Shown here: one piece after another, positions 36,088 to 43,223 of the stretch | How the letters are laid out: every line of letters starts with the position of its first letter | How positions within the stretch are numbered: the first letter of the stretch is position 1 | Origin: JBCCEJ01 sp039030335 | GTDB lineage: Bacteria > Pseudomonadota > Gammaproteobacteria > HK1 | DNA length: 64,000 bases | NCBI GenBank assembly: GCA_039030335.1 | Contig: JBCCEJ010000003.1 | Location: forward strand, 62,001-126,000 | Direction: 5' to 3' | Translations under genes and position numbers: made by a program | Notes under the pieces: model-generated | What the model was told of the DNA's origin: nothing | Databases searched by the model: none | The model's input: only the letters and a program-made list of their open reading frames with translations

Positions 36088-37383
36088 TCAGCTGAGCGCG
36101 GCGGCGAGCACACCGCCGCAGCCTTTGACCTCCCGGTTGGTGGCGCGCTGAATTTCACCGTCGATGAAAGGTCCATGAAGCCCGCACGCGCAGTGGCCTT
36201 CACTCAGTGTCGCCACGTCGCCCGTGATGATGAATCCCGGATAAGAAGTCGCGAACGGGTCCAGAAATCCGACCAGCCCCGTGCCGGGGGCGCCGATTTC
36301 CCCGAGAAAGGCCTCGTCGAGCACCACCACTTCCAGAAGCGGCGGTATGTGGTAGCGGCCTTCGGCACAACCTATCAGGCTGCAATTGATTTCGGCCGTC
36401 GAATAAACGTCTTTGAACGCGGCTGCACCAATGCCGAGTGTCCGTTCGATCATGGCCAACAGGTCGGCGCGCGGGATCATCTCTCTCGCAAATGACTTCC
36501 ACCCGCCACCCGTCGAGACCATGCTGCCTGCCGGCAGTTCGATATTGCCGCCCAGAGCCGCGAGCTGCTGGCATAGCTGTCGCAGGTAAAACGGTGCCCC
36601 GAAGACCAGGACTCTCAACTTGTCCTCTGCGGCCGATCGCAGAAAGTCGCGCGCCTGGACGAACGGAGCGGCGCCGCCCGCGGCGTTGACGATCGTCGGG
36701 CCTGCATCCGGGCTTCCGGCGCCCAACACGCCATCGATATCCAACTCCGTATCGAACAGGTAATGGCTTCTGGCCGCCATTCTTGTAAGCCCGGCCGCTG
36801 CGCCCTGGATTCCGAGGCCAGTGCCTCTTGGGCCGGCAACCAGACACGCAAACGGCCTGGGTCTGCCATCGCTGTCCAGGAACCAGCTGGTGTCCGAATA
36901 GGTCTGGCCGTTGTTGGTGAGCGCGGCCCAGCTTTGCGCATCACGCGGTACAAACGACATCTGCCCGGACGTGCCGCTCGAATAGCTGAGCCTCACGCCG
37001 TGCCTTGCGAGGGTGTTCCGCCACGCCGACAACGTGCCCACCGCCGCTACTTCGCTTGGGATTTCACCTGAGTAGAGCGACCGGAGCCAGTGCGTCAGGT
37101 CGCCGAATTCCGCGCGCTCGGGCAGACCGGGCGCGTAAGACTTGAACAACTGGTCACTGAACATGAGCTCGTTCACTATCGTGTCGAGATCGACATCATC
37201 GCCTACCGAAAGGCTGTCGCAGAGCTCGCGGTACACCGCGATGTTCGCACGGTAGTGGCGGTGATTGCCGAGCAGCAGGGCGTGTCGAGGAATCCGCGCA
37301 TCATCCACGACGTTGTCGCCGGCGGCCCAGCGTCGGGCCAGATCGAGCAGTGTTTCCCGCGCCTTCGTCGTCGCCTCATCCAT
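36088..37383 (-). CDS. LuxE-like acyl-protein synthetase
   Basis: A 431-residue protein of the LuxE/adenylate-forming type. Key stretches are LSYSSGTSGQMSFVPRD (the S/T-S-G-T-S-G adenylation loop), FACLVAGPRGTGLGIQGAA, VFGAPFYLRQLCQQLAALG, MVSTGGGWKSF, FKDVYSTAEINCSLIGCAEGRYHIPPLLEVVVLDE and GLVGFLDPFATSYPGFIITGDV. LuxE proteins activate a carboxylic acid as acyl-AMP and carry it as a thioester to a LuxC reductase. The stop of the aminotransferase gene is three bases upstream. In this locus the acid could be a fatty acid or the peptide C-terminus. Confidence 0.88.
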   Translation of the reverse strand: MDEATTKARETLLDLARRWAAGDNVVDDARIPRHALLLGNHRHYRANIAVYRELCDSLSVGDDVDLDTIVNELMFSDQLFKSYAPGLPERAEFGDLTHWLRSLYSGEIPSEVAAVGTLSAWRNTLARHGVRLSYSSGTSGQMSFVPRDAQSWAALTNNGQTYSDTSWFLDSDGRPRPFACLVAGPRGTGLGIQGAAAGLTRMAARSHYLFDTELDIDGVLGAGSPDAGPTIVNAAGGAAPFVQARDFLRSAAEDKLRVLVFGAPFYLRQLCQQLAALGGNIELPAGSMVSTGGGWKSFAREMIPRADLLAMIERTLGIGAAAFKDVYSTAEINCSLIGCAEGRYHIPPLLEVVVLDEAFLGEIGAPGTGLVGFLDPFATSYPGFIITGDVATLSEGHCACGLHGPFIDGEIQRATNREVKGCGGVLAAALS

Positions 37384-37385
37384 AC

Positions 37386-38849
37386 TCAGAGCACACCGTC
37401 TTCAGTCATCTGACCGATGCTTGCGTCGATCGCGCCGGCCAGACCGTCGATGTCTGCATCAGTGTGGCCAGCGGACAGATTCATCGACGGGATAGCTTTC
37501 ATGTAGACGCCGTTCTCGCGCAGGTAAAACGTAAAAGCAATGAGCTTCATGAACTCAGCGGGCGAGGTGTCCTGCATCATGCCGCGATACGATGGCTCGA
37601 CATCGGCGTGATCAGAGAAGCTCAGCTGCATTTGCAGCCGCGGGTTGCCCTGAATGCAGATGGGTACGGAGCGGCGTTGCCCGATCTCAGCTATCTGTTC
37701 GGCGAGACGGGCGTGGTTGCGGTCCAGGCGGGCGAGCACGTCGTCATGGTTATCGTCAAGGTATCGCATCTGAGCAAGTGCCGAGATGACGGCTACGAAA
37801 TTGCATGACATCGTGCTGGCCGCCCAGACCTTGTTACCGCCGTAGTCGCGAAACATACCGGCCGTGCGCGCCGCATCGACGTATCTGGAGTCGCCCACCA
37901 CCATCGACATCGGCACTCCGAGGCCGCTGGTGATCTTCCCGAAGCACGACATCGCTGGCTCGATCTCAGCCCATTGCCTGGCTCCGCCCTTTGCGATGCG
38001 GAATCCGCAGACGATTTCGTCGAGAATCAACGGCACATCCAACTCTGAGGCGAGTAACGCCAGTTCCCGCACGAACTGGCGCGCGCCGTCGAGCCAGGGG
38101 CTCGCGAACACGGGCGTTGGGTCGCACACGATGCAAGCCAGCGAATCGGCCTCCGCGCGAATGCGCTCGAGCGCGCTCGGGTCGTTGAATGCGAGCACCA
38201 TGAATTCGTCGTCACCGCGCGTTGGCAGACCGCCAGTGGCCACCGACGGTGTGATCGCGTTTACCGGGTCGCCAGGCGGCATGCCGGACAGGATCATCCA
38301 GGTGTTGTGCAGGCCTATATCACGGGAACCGTGATAGCACCCTTCGAACTTCGCGACGCGCATCTTGCCGCGCGTGGCCCTCGCCATGCGTACCGCCGCC
38401 GCAATGGCTTCCCCACCCGTATGGAACATACTGACGCGATCCGCACCGGGCACCATCTCTTTGACCAGCTCGGCGAGTTCCACCTGTTCGGGGAAGAAGT
38501 GTCCGGCACCCAGGCCACGGGGCATGAGTTCGTTGACGACCTTCGCGACTGCTGGCGGATTGTGCCCCAACACGCCAGCGGTGTAGCCCATGTGGCAATC
38601 GATGTACTCGTTGCCATCGACATCCCATATCCGGCCGCCGTCCGCCCGCTCGACGCACAGCGGCAGGACCGGGGCCTCGAACGCGAGTGTAGACGGTGAC
38701 CCGGGGCTCGCCTCGTAGCAGCGCCGCTGCCAGTCGGCCGAACCGGACTGTCGCTCTGCCAGACGTTGAAACAATTCACGAACCTTCGGACTGGCGCCGG
38801 CGACCATATGCATCGCCATCGTATCGAGAGGACTCAGCCCGGACGTCAT
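37386..38849 (-). CDS. PLP-dependent class III aminotransferase (GSAM-like)
   Basis: A 487-residue fold-type I PLP enzyme. Family marks include IWDVDGNEYIDCHMGYTAGVLGHNPPAV, the phosphate-binding HTGGEAIAAAVRMARATRG, FEGCYHGSRD, LILDEIVCGFR and the PLP lysine, Lys305, in CFGKITSGLG. It is closest in feel to glutamate-1-semialdehyde aminomutases, but no tetrapyrrole gene is near. Placed between LuxC-like and LuxE-like genes with tight spacing to LuxE, it most simply transaminates the aldehyde that LuxC would make, to give an amine. The substrate is inferred, not seen. Confidence 0.88.
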   Translation of the reverse strand: MTSGLSPLDTMAMHMVAGASPKVRELFQRLAERQSGSADWQRRCYEASPGSPSTLAFEAPVLPLCVERADGGRIWDVDGNEYIDCHMGYTAGVLGHNPPAVAKVVNELMPRGLGAGHFFPEQVELAELVKEMVPGADRVSMFHTGGEAIAAAVRMARATRGKMRVAKFEGCYHGSRDIGLHNTWMILSGMPPGDPVNAITPSVATGGLPTRGDDEFMVLAFNDPSALERIRAEADSLACIVCDPTPVFASPWLDGARQFVRELALLASELDVPLILDEIVCGFRIAKGGARQWAEIEPAMSCFGKITSGLGVPMSMVVGDSRYVDAARTAGMFRDYGGNKVWAASTMSCNFVAVISALAQMRYLDDNHDDVLARLDRNHARLAEQIAEIGQRRSVPICIQGNPRLQMQLSFSDHADVEPSYRGMMQDTSPAEFMKLIAFTFYLRENGVYMKAIPSMNLSAGHTDADIDGLAGAIDASIGQMTEDGVL

Positions 38850-38974
38850 CGTTTAGTTACTCCAAAATTTCATACGACCAAGTAGGATGCGGGCAAACGG
38901 ACTGTGCGCCGCTGCAAAGGGACTATCTGGCTTGCCGCTCACCAATCCCACTGACGATACCGTGCGGTCGCGGC

Positions 38975-40558
38975 TCAGCCATTGACCCAGTTCACCAATT
39001 CGCTCATCACCCGCATGCCATCATGCGGCATGCCGGCGTAAGCGCGCTCTCCCTCACCGAGAGGCAGAACGTTCGAGACTCCACAGGCCGCCGCGGCATC
39101 ACGCAAGGACGTATTCAATTCAGCCGGGTAGATGCCAAGGTTTGACACCGCCGGTGTCAGAAAGTCGACTACATCTTCGGGCTGTGCCAGCGGACGCACG
39201 ACGACGAGACGCGCCATCGGGTGTTGCGAAACGTCGAACGGCTCGTCTGCGCGTGCCACGGCGGAGCGCATATTGCTGCCGCTCCCATTGACGTACCACC
39301 GGGCGCGCCTGAGCGCGGTACGCCGCAGCATCCGAAGCTGCCCCAGCGTGCTGCGTGGTAACGGCGTCGGGAGCAGCTCGTCCCACCGCTGAAGCGCAGC
39401 CTGTAGTGCTTCGCAATAGCGGTCGACGGCCGTGTCGTCGCCGACGACGTAGTGCACCAGCGATGCCGTACAGGCCTGCTGATTGGCGATCACGGTATCG
39501 ATGCTGGCAAGACGGGCCACTTCCGTCGGGTCGAAGCCGGCCGGCCGCGTATCGATGAGACTGAGACCGTAACGAGGATTCAACAGAATGCTCTTGGTGC
39601 CAGCCGCTCTGGACGCCAGGCTGTTCACGGTTTCTGGAGAACCCCAGACCACCAGGCGATCGAACGCCTGCGGTGCCAACAATACATCTTCAGTCGATCG
39701 GTCGCCCCCCTTCCAGTAGACCAGTGACGTGTACCTCGTCAGCGGATGGCCAGCGTCCAAAGCGACCATCGCCGCGCCCATGAGGGACATCAACGTCGCG
39801 AGTTCAGCCGGGCTTTTGATGACGCACGCAGAGCGCGTCCCCAGGGCGCGCATGAACGACACGAATGGCACCACGGGCGCGTTGCCAGCTGTGATGTGAA
39901 GCTGCCTCGTCGGCATCGCGCGTGCTACCGGTCGACTTTCCATCAAAGTCGCAGCGGCACTGCCATCGGCTGACATTCGGGCCATGAGGCCAGCATGGGC
40001 CTTCGCGGGTACGGCCACCCACCCATCGAGGAAATCCCGTCCGCGGGAATCGGAATTACCGAGTTCGCGGTCGACTGCCTCTAAGAGGCCGTCCGGATCG
40101 AGCAGCGCCGGTAACATCGCGAAGAACATTTGCAACAGCGCGGGTTCGAAGAATCCTGTCGCTGCCTGAATACGGCTAACCTCTTCGACAGCCGCGCGGT
40201 TTTGGATCAACACATCCCGCAGGCCACCGACGTAGGCGGCGACGTCCTGACTGGTAAGTTGTGCCAAATCTCGCGCGAGCGCGCGCGGGTCGGTGTAGAG
40301 CAAACGCTCCGGTGCTATCCGGGGCAACACCTGCCAACTCATCGAATCCGAACTGGTGCCGGACAATGGTATGAACCAGGCACCTTCGGTTTGGGTAACG
40401 CCGGGGTCTTCTCCAAATCCGCGCTGCTCATCGGAAGGCGCCGGAGGCGTCGCCGCGGTTGGAAATTCCAGATCGCCCTTCACCAGTGCCGGCAAGCGCA
40501 GCAGTTTCCCGCTTTTACCCACCATGCGTTCCAGCGTGCTCGCGAACTCACTACTCAA
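38975..40558 (-). CDS. LuxC-like acyl-protein/acyl-CoA reductase
   Basis: A 527-residue protein of the LuxC family (aldehyde-dehydrogenase fold). It shows HITAGNAPVVPFVSFMRALGTRSACVIKSP, WGSPETVNSL, ILLNPRYGLSLID, and the catalytic Cys363 in ANQQACTASLVHYV. LuxC reduces an acyl thioester with NADPH to an aldehyde. The listed start is TTG at 40558; an ATG at 40525 is also possible. It heads the LuxC-aminotransferase-LuxE cassette, 126 bases before the aminotransferase start, and is divergent from the precursor gene across a 500-base AT-rich region. Confidence 0.9.
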   Translation of the reverse strand: MSSEFASTLERMVGKSGKLLRLPALVKGDLEFPTAATPPAPSDEQRGFGEDPGVTQTEGAWFIPLSGTSSDSMSWQVLPRIAPERLLYTDPRALARDLAQLTSQDVAAYVGGLRDVLIQNRAAVEEVSRIQAATGFFEPALLQMFFAMLPALLDPDGLLEAVDRELGNSDSRGRDFLDGWVAVPAKAHAGLMARMSADGSAAATLMESRPVARAMPTRQLHITAGNAPVVPFVSFMRALGTRSACVIKSPAELATLMSLMGAAMVALDAGHPLTRYTSLVYWKGGDRSTEDVLLAPQAFDRLVVWGSPETVNSLASRAAGTKSILLNPRYGLSLIDTRPAGFDPTEVARLASIDTVIANQQACTASLVHYVVGDDTAVDRYCEALQAALQRWDELLPTPLPRSTLGQLRMLRRTALRRARWYVNGSGSNMRSAVARADEPFDVSQHPMARLVVVRPLAQPEDVVDFLTPAVSNLGIYPAELNTSLRDAAAACGVSNVLPLGEGERAYAGMPHDGMRVMSELVNWVNG

Positions 40559-40802
40559 GGTAATCGCTCATTTTCGTAGTCGGGCATCTGGCGCGAGCCC
40601 TTCGGAATCCGATGGTATATCCGGTCACGCTGGACGCACTGTCGCACACAACTTCGTAACCGGCTACACGCGCGCCTTCTGCAATTGAATGCAGCAAATT
40701 TACAACCACCTGCGCCGATCGATATCAGCTCATTCAAACCCTGAAATAGATGGGCATTATTGCGCCGAATTGTTCATTTGCGGCCGTAATATCAGTCCTT
40801 AA

Positions 40803-40816
40803 GTGACGATCGTCAC
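40803..40816. promoter_or_regulatory. 14-base perfect palindrome, candidate operator
   Basis: GTGACGATCGTCAC is its own reverse complement. It lies 51 bases before the -35 box of the precursor promoter and within the divergent region, where a regulator could control both the precursor and the LuxC cassette. No regulator gene with a DNA-binding domain is visible inside the cluster. Confidence 0.4.
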
Positions 40817-40862
40817 AAACCTGAGAAACAACCTGAACAGAATACTCGCAACGTTATGAATG

Positions 40863-40874
40863 TGCGCTTGCGCA
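40863..40874. promoter_or_regulatory. Inverted repeat overlapping the precursor -35 box
   Basis: TGCGCTTGCGCA has five-base arms (TGCGC/GCGCA) around TT and covers the -35 hexamer TTGCGC. A protein bound here would be placed to block or modulate RNA polymerase. Motif-level evidence only. Confidence 0.3.
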
Positions 40875-40896
40875 TACAATTGGATTGGCATATATA
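40868..40896 (+). promoter_or_regulatory. Candidate sigma70 promoter of the precursor gene
   Basis: TTGCGC at 40868-40873, exactly 17 bases of spacer, then TATATA at 40891-40896. Transcription would begin near 40903 and give a 5' untranslated leader of about 155 bases before the ATG at 41059. Spacing is ideal and the -10 differs from TATAAT at one position. Confidence 0.6.
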
Positions 40897-41043
40897 AGGA
40901 CGTGTTCTGCCTATGGTGAATGCGGAATCAAGGAATGAGCCGGCGCACCTGACGCAGACATGACTGCTCGTATTCGCGAACCAGTCGCTCTCACGTGTCT
41001 TGCAGCCCGCACTTCGGCTGCAATCATGAAGTGCATCGTCACT

Positions 41044-41050
41044 AAAGGAG
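41044..41050 (+). promoter_or_regulatory. Strong ribosome-binding site of the precursor
   Basis: AAAGGAG ends eight bases before the ATG at 41059. It decides the start: the same frame runs open from 40960 and has another ATG at 41026, but neither of those has such a site, and the NHLP leader begins at 41059. Confidence 0.85.
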
Positions 41051-41058
41051 ACTCACCA

Positions 41059-41427
41059 ATGGCGGAAATTTCGGAACAGAAATTCCTACACTGCTACGGC
41101 AACTTCCTGGTGCAAGCCTGGGGATCACCGCCTCTCAAAGCCCGCTTCAAAGATGATCCGGCAAAAGTGCTGACCGAATTCGGGCTCGACCCGAAAGGCG
41201 CAACGCTAGACGTCGTACCCCCAGGTGATCCGGCTCCGCACAAAACTGCGGAAAGCCAGTACAAGCTGTGGGTTGACGGCATTTCGTCTGGCACCATCGA
41301 ATTCTACTTTCCGGAAACTCCTCCGGAAGGTTTGGAAAACATGGAGCTTTCTGACGAAGATCTCGAAGCCGTGGCCGGCGGTTGGAGTGTAAGTTGCTGC
41401 AGCTGCACACCTTGCTGCTGCTGCTAA
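41059..41427 (+). CDS. NHLP-family TOMM precursor peptide
   Basis: A 122-residue precursor. The long leader resembles the nitrile hydratase alpha subunit: FLVQAWGSPPLKARFKDDP, VLTEFGLDPKGATLDVVPPGD, then the classic acidic end MELSDEDLEAVAGG, a double-glycine cleavage site. The core after GG is WSVSCCSCTPCCCC: 14 residues with Cys at core positions 5, 6, 8, 11-14, Ser at 2, 4 and 7, Thr at 9. These are ideal substrates for YcaO cyclisation and SagB oxidation, and the C39 exporter can remove the leader. The last residue is a Cys, so a fully processed product would end in an azole carboxylate. Only one precursor gene was found. Confidence 0.95.
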   Translation: MAEISEQKFLHCYGNFLVQAWGSPPLKARFKDDPAKVLTEFGLDPKGATLDVVPPGDPAPHKTAESQYKLWVDGISSGTIEFYFPETPPEGLENMELSDEDLEAVAGGWSVSCCSCTPCCCC

Positions 41428-41439
41428 CGTAGCGCTCTA

Positions 41440-41497
41440 GCGAGGGCCGGCAGAACTTCTTGGATTAGCCAGGAACGCCCGCCGGCCCTTCGCTTTC
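41440..41497 (+). terminator. Hairpin after the precursor gene (terminator or attenuator)
   Basis: Nine perfectly paired bases, AGGGCCGGC (41443-41451) with GCCGGCCCT (41481-41489), extended by about three more pairs across a single bulge, loop about 29 bases, then CGCTTTCCC. The T run is short, so termination may be partial. It would favour precursor message over the small downstream gene. Confidence 0.5.
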
Positions 41498-41531
41498 CCG
41501 ATCTCAACCTTTCCTCAAGAACTTTCCTGCC

Positions 41532-41726
41532 GTGAATAAGCAGATCCACTTTGGCGCTGCGTTATTGACCTCGTTGATCGCTGGCGCGGTTTTTGCGGCC
41601 GGCACTGAAGCGTTCAGCTTGCTTCCAGAAAATGTTGCCAACATGGCCGGTATGGTGGTCGGTGGCCTTGCGGCGGTGCTCTGGGCAACCTACGGCATGT
41701 ATCAGGGCGAGTCGAAATCTGAGTGA
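41532..41726 (+). CDS. Small two-helix membrane protein next to the precursor
   Basis: A 64-residue protein with a GTG start and weak ribosome-binding site. Two hydrophobic segments are visible: FGAALLTSLIAGAVFAAG (about 7-24) and ANMAGMVVGGLAAVLWATYG (about 36-55), ending GESKSE. Nothing like a leader or Cys-rich core is present, so it is not a second precursor. Small membrane proteins beside RiPP precursors can act in immunity, which is one possibility here; it could also be unrelated. I know no family for it. Confidence 0.55.
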   Translation: MNKQIHFGAALLTSLIAGAVFAAGTEAFSLLPENVANMAGMVVGGLAAVLWATYGMYQGESKSE

Positions 41727-42217
41727 TCGCTGCGGCGTGTATCAGTAATTCCGGTCAGCTGCTCTATCCTTAAAAACGCTATCTGAAGACCTGCGCATTC
41801 ATCCTGCCCTGCAGATCAGTTTTCGCTTTCTTGTCTATCGAAATTTACGGCAACCGATCGTAGCGTCGACAAATTGATTAGCTACCTTTAAGCAACCAAC
41901 ACAACTGTCTAACTCTCGTCTGATAGGTTCGCACCCGGCCTGGCCATTGGTACTTGAACCGTACGAGGAACGTATTCGCCTGTTACGGTCGTTACGCGCA
42001 AGCCGCACGACGGTGGTGAGCGGTATCACCGTTGGCAGCCGGAGTTGATGTGAGTCAGAGCGCTTGCCCAAAGAGCTGCGTTAACTGTCGGACCCTGATG
42101 CCGTCAAAATGACCGCAGCGCTCCCCGTGCTGCAATTCCCTGTGATCGGACGCCGCTATAGCCGACGCTGGCGCGGCCGTCGTATGACCGGCATCTCGCA
42201 GATATCGGGACAGCGGG
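41727..42217. other. Intergenic region between small membrane gene and Rieske gene
   Basis: About 490 bases between convergent genes, AT-richer at its left end. A minus-strand frame at 41835-42071 (78 codons) has no recognisable protein character. The plus strand around 41960-42050 reads as a short arginine-rich peptide that could be a decayed gene piece, but no family is recognisable. Confidence 0.4.
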
Positions 42218-43186
42218 TCAGCGTGAGCGCAGGGCAGTAGTCGGATAGTACGCCGGGGCGCTGGCGACTGTAGGAGATTGACCAGCACGGAACGGTTTGC
42301 AGAACTCGGCGAACGCCATCACTTCACGGTCGAGTTCCGGGATGAACTGGTCTTCAACCTCGATCAAGTGGTCCCAGATTGCGCGATCGAGTTCCAGACC
42401 TTCCCGGCTCGCGTCAGCCAGTGCGGCAACAAAATGCACGTTGGGTTCGGGCTCCTCGCCGCGTGGCAGCGCAATCGAGAGCCGCACGGAACACGTTTGC
42501 ATATCCTTGTTCGGTACCGCCGCCGTAATGATCTTGTAATCGTATGGTTCTTCGCCCTGTAGTTCCGCGATCACGAGACCGGGGCTAAACGCCCGCGCAC
42601 GGTATTCCGCGACGACGGGTCCCAGGTTCTGGGTGCCGGCGCCCCAGGACGAGCGCGGGATTTGAAAGTCTCCCCGGACTTTCAGCGCGCCGTCTTCCGA
42701 ATCGACGAGATCCAGCTTTGGAACCGACACGAGGCCGTGTACGGCTTTGAAGTGCGTGCGATCGAAGCCATTCTCCATGACCATCTCGATATTCGTCGCG
42801 ACTTGCAAAGAGAAGCCCTTGGCGAATTGATAATCGCGATCGATTTCACGGAGCGCCCTCGGCAGATCGGTGGTCTCCTGATCGGACAGCCGGGCGAATA
42901 CCATGCCACCCATTTCGATCACTTCGTACTCACGGATCTTCAGGCGTGCCGCGTTGTCCGCGCCAATGCAGATTCGATGATGGTGGAACGGGCAACGAAT
43001 GAAGTTGCCTTCCAATTCCCCCCCAAAGCCCAGATGGGCGCCACGGTGGGGGCATGCTGCATCAGCGACACGAATCCCCTCTTCGGATTTGATAGCGATG
43101 AGGGGCCGTGTACCGAACTCCAGCGGCGTAACGCCGTCTTCAAGTTCGTCTGCAAACGCCAGCTGATACCAGCCGTGCGCATACAT
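42218..43186 (-). CDS. Rieske non-heme iron oxygenase
   Basis: A 322-residue oxygenase alpha-subunit-like protein. The N-terminal Rieske domain binds a [2Fe-2S] cluster through CPHR (Cys45, His47) and CPFH (Cys65, His68). The catalytic domain has the mononuclear iron motif D142-x2-H145-x4-H150 in NGFDRTHFKAVHG. Such enzymes use O2 and electrons from a reductase for hydroxylation, demethylation or ring formation. No reductase or ferredoxin gene is adjacent. It starts 37 bases after the radical SAM stop, so the two form a pair; whether they act on the peptide is open. Confidence 0.92.
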   Translation of the reverse strand: MYAHGWYQLAFADELEDGVTPLEFGTRPLIAIKSEEGIRVADAACPHRGAHLGFGGELEGNFIRCPFHHHRICIGADNAARLKIREYEVIEMGGMVFARLSDQETTDLPRALREIDRDYQFAKGFSLQVATNIEMVMENGFDRTHFKAVHGLVSVPKLDLVDSEDGALKVRGDFQIPRSSWGAGTQNLGPVVAEYRARAFSPGLVIAELQGEEPYDYKIITAAVPNKDMQTCSVRLSIALPRGEEPEPNVHFVAALADASREGLELDRAIWDHLIEVEDQFIPELDREVMAFAEFCKPFRAGQSPTVASAPAYYPTTALRSR

Positions 43187-43223
43187 CGGGCTCGTGTTGA
43201 TGTCGTGTGCTCCCGAACCGTTA

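Larger units (their letters stand above)
40559..41058. other. Divergent control region between LuxC cassette and precursor
   Basis: A 500-base, clearly more AT-rich stretch than its surroundings. It holds the precursor promoter and two palindromes listed separately. A 60-codon minus-strand frame (40555-40737, TTG start) with five Cys ends exactly on the LuxC TTG, but has no good ribosome-binding site and no leader-like features, so it is not called as a gene. Confidence 0.6.

Noticed and set aside
40555..40737. 60-codon minus-strand frame with five Cys ending on the LuxC start codon
   Set aside because: Considered as a second precursor or leader peptide, but it has a TTG start, no convincing ribosome-binding site, no NHLP leader and no GG site.
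40960..41058. Upstream in-frame extension of the precursor gene
   Set aside because: The strong AAAGGAG before 41059 and the family's usual leader start make the longer forms unlikely.
41835..42071. 78-codon minus-strand frame in the gap beside the Rieske gene
   Set aside because: No family resemblance, no ribosome-binding site seen, basic composition.
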